From Acinetobacter sp. ANC 4648 (GTDB taxonomy: Bacteria > Pseudomonadota > Gammaproteobacteria > Pseudomonadales > Moraxellaceae): a stretch of 64,000 nt of DNA. Shown in pieces: positions 58,303 to 64,000 of this stretch (position 1 is its first letter; the number at the start of each line of letters is the position of its first letter). The DNA is taken from positions 62,001-126,000 of the forward strand of contig NZ_NEGI01000002.1 in the NCBI RefSeq assembly GCF_002135345.1, read 5' to 3'. Under the pieces are notes generated by a model. It made no database searches, was not told the DNA's origin, and saw nothing but the letters and a program-made list of their open reading frames with translations. The position numbers were made by a program, and so were the translations under genes.

Positions 58303-60060
58303 ATGTCATTCCGTTATCATTTTAAAGTTTCTAAAATAGCTTTGCCGATATTGATGTCACAGTTACTTTTCGGATGTGCCAGCAATCCCATACAATCTAA
58401 AAATATATCCGATCAAGATTCACAATTATTTTTTGGTGGTCCGATTTTGACCATGCAAGGTACATCTCCCAACTATGTCGAAGCTGTAATTGTTGAAAAT
58501 GGGCGAATTAAATTTGCAGGAAATTTAGATCAAGCGAAAAAATTAAAAAGTAAAAATACAACCTTGCTCAACCTTCACAATCACACCCTTCTTCCTGGAT
58601 TTATCGATGCACACAGCCATGTCAATAGCGTGGGTTTACAACAAACTGTAGCTAATCTATACCCCGCTCCCGATGGTACTGTTACTGATATTGCCTCACT
58701 TATTCAAGCTATGAAAGATTGGCAAGAAAAAAATACTAGCTTTATTAAAGCAACTTCGGGCTGGATTATTGGAAATGGTTATGACGATGCCCAATTAAAT
58801 GAAAAGCGCCACCCGACTGCAGATGACTTAGATAAAGTCTCAAAAACCAATCCAGTTATTATCTTGCACCAATCTGGACATTTGGCGACCGTCAATCACA
58901 AAGCTTTAGAATTGCTCAAAATAGATAAAAATACACCTAACCCTTCTGGAGGTGTCATTCGTAGAGTCGCTGCTTCACAAGAACCCAATGGTGTATTAGA
59001 AGAAGCTGCTGTCTTTTCTGCAATGGCAACAGCCTTTAAACAAGTTCCACCAGATATAATGCAAAACATGGCAAAAACAGCCTTAAATGCATATATGCGA
59101 AATGGTTATACTACAGTCCAAGAAGGCCGTGCTGATTCAGGAACAACTGAATTATGGCGTCATTTAGCCAATACAGGTCAGCTTAAAATTGATTTGGTAT
59201 CTTATCCCGATGCGATGAATGAAAAAGACTATATGCTCAAAAATGGCACCAGTCTAACTTATCAAAATCATTTCCGAATTGGTGGAGTAAAAATTAGCTT
59301 AGACGGTTCACCGCAAGGAAAAACTGCTTGGCTCACTAAACCTTATCTCATTCCACCTGAAGGTGAAGACAAAAGCTACCGTGGCTATCCTGCTTACTCT
59401 AAACAAACTGTGCAAGATGCTATTGATTTAGCGTTTACGCATCATTGGCAAATTCTAGCCCATGCAAATGGTGATGCCGCTATTGATCAATATATTCAGA
59501 CCATTACAGCTGCTACCCAAAAATATGGCAAGGAAGATCGTCGAAATGTCATAATTCATGCCCAAACCATACGTGAAGATCAATTAGATAGTGCCCAAAA
59601 ATTAGGTTTAATCCCATCGTTCTTCTCATTGCATACTTATTATTGGGGGGATTGGCATAGATTTGAAACTTTAGGCCCTGAACGGGCAAGTCGAATCTCC
59701 CCTACGGGTTCTGCATTACGTAGAGGCATGATATTTACAGAACATCATGATGCACCAGTCATTCCCCCACATAGCATGATGACCATTGATGCAACCGTAA
59801 ATCGAGTCACACGTTCTGGTTATGTATTGGGTGAAGACCAAAAAGTTAGCCCCTATATTGCCTTAAAATCTGTAACTGACTGGGCTGCTTTTCAATATTT
59901 TGAAGAAAAAGACAAAGGAACCATTGAAGTGGGTAAGCTCGCTGACTTTGTAATCTTGGATAAAAACCCGATTACAATCCCAAATCAAAACTTAAAAGAT
60001 ATTAAAATTTTAGCAACCTACAAAGAAGGTAACCCTGTTTATGAATTAGAATCCAAATAA
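58303..60060 (+). CDS. lipoprotein amidohydrolase (YtcJ-like)
   Basis: A 585-residue amidohydrolase of the YtcJ/amidohydrolase-3 family. The metal-binding HxH is in LLPGFIDAHSHVNSVG. The carbamylated-lysine or metal region includes GGVKISLDGSPQGKTAWL, with later histidines in ILAHANGDAAID, VIIHAQTI and EHHDAPVIPPHS. The N-terminus has a signal peptide with lipobox LLFGC, so it is probably anchored outside the cytoplasm. The start at 58303 is chosen for its GGAG site; 58255 is in frame. The substrate is unknown. Confidence 0.88.
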   Translation: MSFRYHFKVSKIALPILMSQLLFGCASNPIQSKNISDQDSQLFFGGPILTMQGTSPNYVEAVIVENGRIKFAGNLDQAKKLKSKNTTLLNLHNHTLLPGFIDAHSHVNSVGLQQTVANLYPAPDGTVTDIASLIQAMKDWQEKNTSFIKATSGWIIGNGYDDAQLNEKRHPTADDLDKVSKTNPVIILHQSGHLATVNHKALELLKIDKNTPNPSGGVIRRVAASQEPNGVLEEAAVFSAMATAFKQVPPDIMQNMAKTALNAYMRNGYTTVQEGRADSGTTELWRHLANTGQLKIDLVSYPDAMNEKDYMLKNGTSLTYQNHFRIGGVKISLDGSPQGKTAWLTKPYLIPPEGEDKSYRGYPAYSKQTVQDAIDLAFTHHWQILAHANGDAAIDQYIQTITAATQKYGKEDRRNVIIHAQTIREDQLDSAQKLGLIPSFFSLHTYYWGDWHRFETLGPERASRISPTGSALRRGMIFTEHHDAPVIPPHSMMTIDATVNRVTRSGYVLGEDQKVSPYIALKSVTDWAAFQYFEEKDKGTIEVGKLADFVILDKNPITIPNQNLKDIKILATYKEGNPVYELESK

Positions 60061-60063
60061 TCA

Positions 60064-60264
60064 CTAAGTTCTAATTCCAACAGTTATGCAATTAAAATTA
60101 TTTTTGCTTACGTATTGGGTTTGACTGTATTGGCTATACACAGTGAAACCCAATGATTTAAAACTAAGCTTTCCAAAGTTTAATATATAAGAATATTCAA
60201 CTGCTAAATATAAAGTAGCGCTCATCGCCTTAAGCTTAGCCAATCCATGATAGATATAAACCAC
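60064..60264 (-). pseudogene. possible outer-membrane beta-barrel remnant
   Basis: A 66-codon minus-strand frame reads LYLAVEYSYILNFGKLSFKSL, GFTVYSQYSQTQYVSKNNF and ITVGIRT, then stop. Alternating polar and aromatic residues look like beta strands of an outer-membrane protein. Upstream (to about 60380) similar-looking short stretches occur in other frames, interrupted by stops. It lies in the 449-bp gap after the amidohydrolase gene. This is a tentative remnant; no family is named. Confidence 0.4.
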
Positions 60265-60509
60265 CTAGAATAAATTTAGCTTATTCGCTTTAAATAGCGA
60301 CTGCTCACTTCCAAAATTGAAGTCCACGTATTACCACAACACTAAACTTAAAATATGCTTGATTCTAAAAATTCGATTAATTCAAGTGATTTGGCTAACA
60401 TGATCCTTTTGACTTAACTTCAAATTATTTTGACCATTATGCATTCCTCGTTTATATTTTAAAGTAAGTCATACATTAAAAATTCTAAAGACATGCATGG
60501 AGTGCTCAT

Positions 60510-60962
60510 ATGAAATCAATAACAGAATGGTTTGATGAATATAGTGAAAGTCATCAAAATAAAACCAACAAAACCATCCATTGGATTTGTGTACCTGCAA
60601 TTTTATTTTCACTGATTGGTATTATTGCGCATTTCAGTGCCATGCTGACTGCATTACTTTTAGTGCTAACCTTGGTTTTCTATGCACGCCTTGATATTGT
60701 TTTAGCTGTTGCAATGGCTGCATTACTACTGGTTATGGCTTGGCTAATTTACATCCTTCCAGTGGGGGGTGGTTTTTATATCGGCATTTTTGTAGTCGCA
60801 TGGATTGGACAATTTTATGGCCATAAAATTGAAGGTAAAAAACCTTCATTCCTTAAAGACCTCCAGTTTCTCCTTATTGGGCCTGTATGGTGCATGGATG
60901 CTTATCTAGGTAAGATTATACCTAAATGGAGAACTCGCCAAAACAGACTGATTTCTAGCTAA
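60510..60962 (+). CDS. Mpo1-like (DUF962) membrane protein
   Basis: A 150-residue membrane protein of the Mpo1/DUF962 family. The N-terminal EWFDEYSESHQNKTNKTIHWICVP motif, with paired histidines, precedes four membrane helices. GQFYGHKIEGKKPSFLKDLQFLLIGPVWCMD is the second conserved histidine-containing block. Yeast Mpo1 is an Fe(II) dioxygenase that shortens 2-hydroxy fatty acids; bacterial function is inferred from the family. It is monocistronic. Confidence 0.88.
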   Translation: MKSITEWFDEYSESHQNKTNKTIHWICVPAILFSLIGIIAHFSAMLTALLLVLTLVFYARLDIVLAVAMAALLLVMAWLIYILPVGGGFYIGIFVVAWIGQFYGHKIEGKKPSFLKDLQFLLIGPVWCMDAYLGKIIPKWRTRQNRLISS

Positions 60963-61548
60963 ATAATGACCTGATTGTTTTTTAAACGGAAGAACTACCA
61001 TTCAGAAGTTCTTCCACTACACCCTAACCATTCATTTTAAAGTGTCTTTTGAGAGTCATAACGTCACCGATGAACGAACCACTTTAATAACTATAATTCA
61101 TATTCACCAAAAAAGTTCGATCCCATCCCCCTTTATGTAAGTTTTTAATTCTAAATGCAAAATCTATATTCTGTGCAACCAAGAACGTCAAACCATTTCC
61201 CAAAATAAAAATAATTTTTTGCTGGTGCGAGCCTTCATTATCATCAGGTAACACCATCCTCACTTGACTTGATGTGTAACACTTGCACCTTACTTTGTTA
61301 TTGGGTAAAAATTGAGTAATTTTGCAGTATCATCCTCAGTATGCATTGACGGATGACGACCGAATGGAGGAATATTAACATTCCATTTGGGTTACTGAAT
61401 TACAACATCCCACGAAGATGCATTTTTGACTTTATGTTGTTGCAGATCGATACTGAAATAGATTGAAATTAATTAAATAATAACTGCCCCAATACTTATA
61501 TTTGTTTTATTTGCCATCTGCACTCCAATTTTCACGTATTTCAAGCAT
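60963..61548. other. gap with decayed coding sequence
   Basis: No intact gene lies in this region of about 590 bp. The inverted repeat GGAAGAACT / AGTTCTTCC (60989-61016) lies behind the Mpo1-like gene without a T run. The stretch 61084-61517 reads as broken protein on the minus strand and is listed separately. Confidence 0.5.
61084..61517 (-). pseudogene. decayed minus-strand gene(s), one part barrel-like
   Basis: From an ATG at 61517 with a GGAG site the minus strand reads MANKTNISIGAVII, a stop at codon 15, LISIYFSIDLQQHKVKNASSW, a stop at codon 42, and PKWNVNIPPFGRHPSMHTED to a stop at codon 76. In a second frame, open from 61329 to 61084 (about 80 codons), it reads VLPDDNEGSHQQKIIFILGN, TFLVAQNIDFAFRIKN and GGWDRTFLVNMNYSY. 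The second part has strand-like alternation and an aromatic end, as in outer-membrane barrels. Whether these were one gene or two is unclear. Confidence 0.5.
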
Positions 61549-61577
61549 AAAAAAGCCCCTAAACGGGGCTTTTTTAT
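61549..61577 (-). terminator. terminator after tsf
   Basis: AAAAAAGCCCC / GGGGCTTTTTT with a short loop (TAAAC) lies downstream of the leftward tsf gene. Flanking A and T runs allow use on both strands. Confidence 0.9.
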
Positions 61578-61603
61578 AAAAATACTTTTACTTCACAGTA
61601 AAA

Positions 61604-62482
61604 TTATTGAGCAGCAGCAGCTTGAGCAGCAGCAACTTCGTCAGCGAAGCTCATTTCAGCTTTCTTCTCAATACCTTCACCTACTTCGAAGCGAACAAAC
61701 TGAGTAACAACAGTAGCAGTTGCTTTCAATACGTCAGCAACTTTTTTGTCATTATCAATTACGTACATCTGGTTCTCAAGTACAACTTCATTAAGATACT
61801 TTTGAACTGAACCAGTTACCATTTTTTCAACGATATTTGCTGGTTTGCCAGATTCAATTGCTTTAGCTTCAGCAATTTCTTTTTCTTTAGCAATAAGGTC
61901 AGCAGATACTTCAGCTTCAGTTACAGCAACAGGGTTGAATGCAGCAACGTGCATTGCAATACCTTTACCAGTTGCAGCATCACCAGTATAAGAAACCACT
62001 ACACCAATTTTTAGACCGTGTTTGTAAACTGCAAGGTTTTCACCTTCAACAATTTTCGCACGACGAACTTGGATGTTTTCACCAATTTTTTGAACAAGAG
62101 CAACACGCGCTTCTTCAACTGTTGAACCATCTTCTAATTTAAGTTCTGCAATTTTAGTAGCATCAACTTCATTTGCAGCAAGCGCAGCCGCAGCAACTTT
62201 TGCAGAGAAACCAGCAAAGTTCTCATCTTTAGCAACAAAGTCAGTCTGACAGTTTACTTCTAAAAGAATAGCTTTGTTGCCTTCTTGAACAATTGTAATT
62301 GCGCCATCAGCAGCAATATTGCCTGCTTTTTTAGCAGCTTTTGCTTGACCTGATTTACGAAGATTATCAATCGCTAATTCAACATCACCATTCGATTCTG
62401 TTAATGCTTTTTTACATTCCATCATCGCAAGACCAGTACGGTCACGTAATTCTTTTACCATGCTCGCTGTAACTGCAGTCAT
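61604..62482 (-). CDS. tsf: elongation factor Ts
   Basis: EF-Ts exchanges GDP on EF-Tu. The 292-residue protein has the UBA-like N-terminus (MVKELRDRTGLAMMECKKALTES), the TDFVAKDENF motif (in NCQTDFVAKDENF) that contacts EF-Tu, two core subdomains and a C-terminal alanine-rich end (AAAQAAAAQ). It follows rpsB in the conserved order. The 139-bp spacer contains a terminator-like hairpin. Confidence 0.97.
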   Translation of the reverse strand: MTAVTASMVKELRDRTGLAMMECKKALTESNGDVELAIDNLRKSGQAKAAKKAGNIAADGAITIVQEGNKAILLEVNCQTDFVAKDENFAGFSAKVAAAALAANEVDATKIAELKLEDGSTVEEARVALVQKIGENIQVRRAKIVEGENLAVYKHGLKIGVVVSYTGDAATGKGIAMHVAAFNPVAVTEAEVSADLIAKEKEIAEAKAIESGKPANIVEKMVTGSVQKYLNEVVLENQMYVIDNDKKVADVLKATATVVTQFVRFEVGEGIEKKAEMSFADEVAAAQAAAAQ

Positions 62483-62521
62483 GTTGTTCTCCTAAATACG
62501 GTAGAAAATTGAATCTATTCA

Positions 62522-62553
62522 ACAAAAACGGCCCAAAGTGTTCTCTGGGCCGT
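62522..62553 (-). terminator. terminator-like hairpin between rpsB and tsf
   Basis: On the minus strand ACGGCCCA, a 10-base loop, TGGGCCGT and TTTTTGTT form a perfect 8-bp GC-rich stem with a T run. It lies between rpsB and tsf, so it may partly terminate transcription and lower tsf relative to rpsB. Confidence 0.8.
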
Positions 62554-62621
62554 CTGCTCTCTTGACGCTTAATTTGCCACCATTACATGTCGCAAAAATG
62601 ACAATCTTACGTCAAAACGCA

Positions 62622-63374
62622 TTAAGCCTCAGGAGCTTCTTTAGCAGCTTCTTCAACTTTAACTTGAGCATTTGCTTGTGATTGCGCATATTCTTTACCA
62701 GCAATAATTGCATTAGCCATTGCTGAAGCATAAAGAGTTACTGCACGGATCGCATCATCGTTACCCGGAATAACATAATCAACGTTATCTGGGTTAGAGT
62801 TTGTATCAACGATACCGATTACTGGAATACCAAGATTCTTCGCTTCTTTGATCGCAATCGCTTCGTGATCAACGTCGATAATGAACAATGCGTCAGGTAA
62901 ACCGCCCATGTTCTTAACGCCGCCTAAAGCACGTTCAAGTTTGTCCATCTCACGAGTACGTTCTAAAGCTTCACGTTTAGTAAGCTTAAGGAAAGTGCCG
63001 TCTTGAGCTTGAGTTTGAAGATCTTTTAAACGGTTGATTGATTGACGAAGAGTTTTCCAGTTCGTCAACATACCACCTAACCAACGGTGATCTACGTATG
63101 GTTGACCAGCGCGTTGAGCTTGTTCACGAATGATGTTAGAAGCAGCACGTTTTGTACCAACGAACAATACTTTGTTCTTTTTGCTTGCTAGTTTGTTAAC
63201 GAAATTCAATGCATCGTTTAACGCAGGAACAGTGTGCTCAAGGTTAATGATGTGAATTCGGTTACGCGCACCAAAAATGTATTGACGCATTTTTGGGTTC
63301 CAGAAGCGAGTTTGGTGACCAAAGTGCGCGCCAGCTTGAAGAAGGTCACGCATGCCTACGTTATAATCTGCCAT
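62622..63374 (-). CDS. rpsB: 30S ribosomal protein S2
   Basis: The 250-residue S2 protein shows [22 protein letters not shown], the [12 protein letters not shown] segment, the helical-hairpin insertion (residues about 105-155), [15 protein letters not shown] and the C-terminal [14 protein letters not shown]. It is preceded by a structured leader. The divergent map gene upstream and tsf downstream are the canonical arrangement. Confidence 0.98.
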   Translation of the reverse strand: MADYNVGMRDLLQAGAHFGHQTRFWNPKMRQYIFGARNRIHIINLEHTVPALNDALNFVNKLASKKNKVLFVGTKRAASNIIREQAQRAGQPYVDHRWLGGMLTNWKTLRQSINRLKDLQTQAQDGTFLKLTKREALERTREMDKLERALGGVKNMGGLPDALFIIDVDHEAIAIKEAKNLGIPVIGIVDTNSNPDNVDYVIPGNDDAIRAVTLYASAMANAIIAGKEYAQSQANAQVKVEEAAKEAPEA

Positions 63375-63385
63375 TTTCTTTTACC

Positions 63386-63500
63386 TTAAAGTTTTGGGTT
63401 AGGCCTCCATATGTCCGCATTCTCCACCCTTTCAGGCACCCAGAGTAATGTGACGACATATGTGCGGATTTTTAAATACCCACCATCAAAATTTCTTGTG
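63386..63500 (-). ncRNA. rpsB mRNA leader (t44-like)
   Basis: The region between map and rpsB carries a structured leader on the minus strand. It includes the paired arms CATATGTC (63409-63416 complement) and GACATATG (63455-63462 complement) enclosing GGGTGCCTGAAAGGGTGGAG, and a purine-rich stretch near the start codon. Gammaproteobacterial rpsB leaders known as t44 RNA lie at this position and contain a similar GGGTGGAG loop. S2-dependent autoregulation is inferred. Exact ends are approximate. Confidence 0.6.
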
Positions 63501-63584
63501 AAATTATTCACGAAAAGCATTTGATAAATTGGGCGGCTATTTATACCATAGTCACATATAAATTTCCAAAAGTTTTTAATGATC

Positions 63585-64000
63585 ATGAACAGTACTTATG
63601 AAGCACCACGTCGGTTAATTAAAACTCCAGATGAAATAGAAAAAATGCGTGTGGCGGGACGACTAGCGGCAGAGGTCTTGGATATGATCAAGCCGCATAT
63701 TGTTCCAGGTGTTACCACTTTAGAACTTGATACGATCTGTCATGACTATATTGTCAATGTTCAAGATGCCATTCCAGCATGTTTAGGTTATGGTGCTGCA
63801 CCTGGACGTCCAGCTTTTCAACATGTGATTTGTACATCAGTAAATCATGTGGTTTGTCATGGCATTCCGTCTGCCAGCAAAGTACTCAAAAAGGGCGACA
63901 TTCTAAATATTGATGTGACTGTGATTAAAGACGGCTATCACGGCGATACCAATATGATGTACATCGTCGGTGGTGAAACAACTATCCTTGCGGAACGTTT
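63585..64000 (+). CDS. map: methionine aminopeptidase, type I (partial)
   Basis: The N-terminal part (about 138 residues) of a type I methionine aminopeptidase, cut by the window end. It removes the initiator methionine from nascent proteins. Visible parts are RRLIKTPDEIEKMRVAGRLAAEVLDMI, the PGVTTLELD loop, CLGYGAAPGRPAFQHVICTSVN, VVCHGIPS with its substrate histidine, and the metal aspartates in NIDVTVIKDGYHGDTNMMY. An ATG at 63579 is in frame. It is divergent from rpsB as in other gammaproteobacteria. Confidence 0.93.
   Translation, partial: MNSTYEAPRRLIKTPDEIEKMRVAGRLAAEVLDMIKPHIVPGVTTLELDTICHDYIVNVQDAIPACLGYGAAPGRPAFQHVICTSVNHVVCHGIPSASKVLKKGDILNIDVTVIKDGYHGDTNMMYIVGGETTILAER

Overview
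The window is a chromosomal segment of a low-GC gammaproteobacterium and almost certainly an Acinetobacter (Moraxellaceae). This rests on protein-level resemblance and gene order: nudix-mnmA-hflD-purB, dat-ddc for 1,3-diaminopropane, a stand-alone pstSCAB, ruvA-ruvB followed by ybgC-tolQRA-tolB-pal, rodA-mltB-rlpA, and tsf-rpsB divergent from map. The species cannot be fixed from the sequence alone. Nearly all of it is core genome. I see no intact prophage, insertion sequence, integron or CRISPR array.

Layout. 0-9 kb: gamma-carbonic anhydrase, a DJ-1/PfpI protein, the nudix-mnmA-hflD-purB run, two membrane proteins (DUF2238, VIT/CCC1), a nitronate monooxygenase and a DinB-like protein. 9-15 kb (minus): an S49 protease and the phosphate uptake operon pstSCAB, preceded by a Pho-box-like array of four half-sites spaced 11 bp; a hairpin lies between pstS and pstC. 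15-18 kb (minus): dat-ddc. 18-25 kb: a SIMPL-domain protein, a PAP2 phosphatase, a desaturase plus ferredoxin-reductase pair divergent from a TetR regulator with palindromic candidate operators between them, an AI-2E family permease and a small acidic protein. 25-35 kb: rapA, a RluA-type pseudouridine synthase, a lipoprotein, hemL, thiE, a dNTPase and ruvAB. 36-41 kb: the Tol-Pal system, whose TolA carries 18 tandem 24-bp repeats. 41-51 kb: fbp, an rRNA/tRNA methyltransferase, a sigma-factor operon of three overlapping genes, rnk, glyA, a secreted lipase, an exonuclease-like protein, an unknown protein and tRNA-Arg(CCG). 51-58 kb: an ABC-2 exporter, queF and an unknown gene in one run, then rodA, mltB and rlpA for the cell wall. 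58-64 kb: a lipoprotein amidohydrolase, an Mpo1-like protein, tsf, rpsB with a structured leader, and the start of map, cut by the window end.

The less ordinary content is in the gaps. Four long non-coding stretches hold what look like decaying genes, readable as protein only across stop codons and frameshifts (35717-36103, 57817-58159, 60064-60264, 61084-61517), and a fifth, shorter stretch lies beside tRNA-Arg (50515-50634). I did not find a clearly new multi-gene system. The best candidates for uncharacterised biology are the sigma factor/membrane protein/DUF3106 operon (43.8-45.2 kb), the desaturase regulatory region, and several conserved-looking unknown proteins embedded in housekeeping operons.
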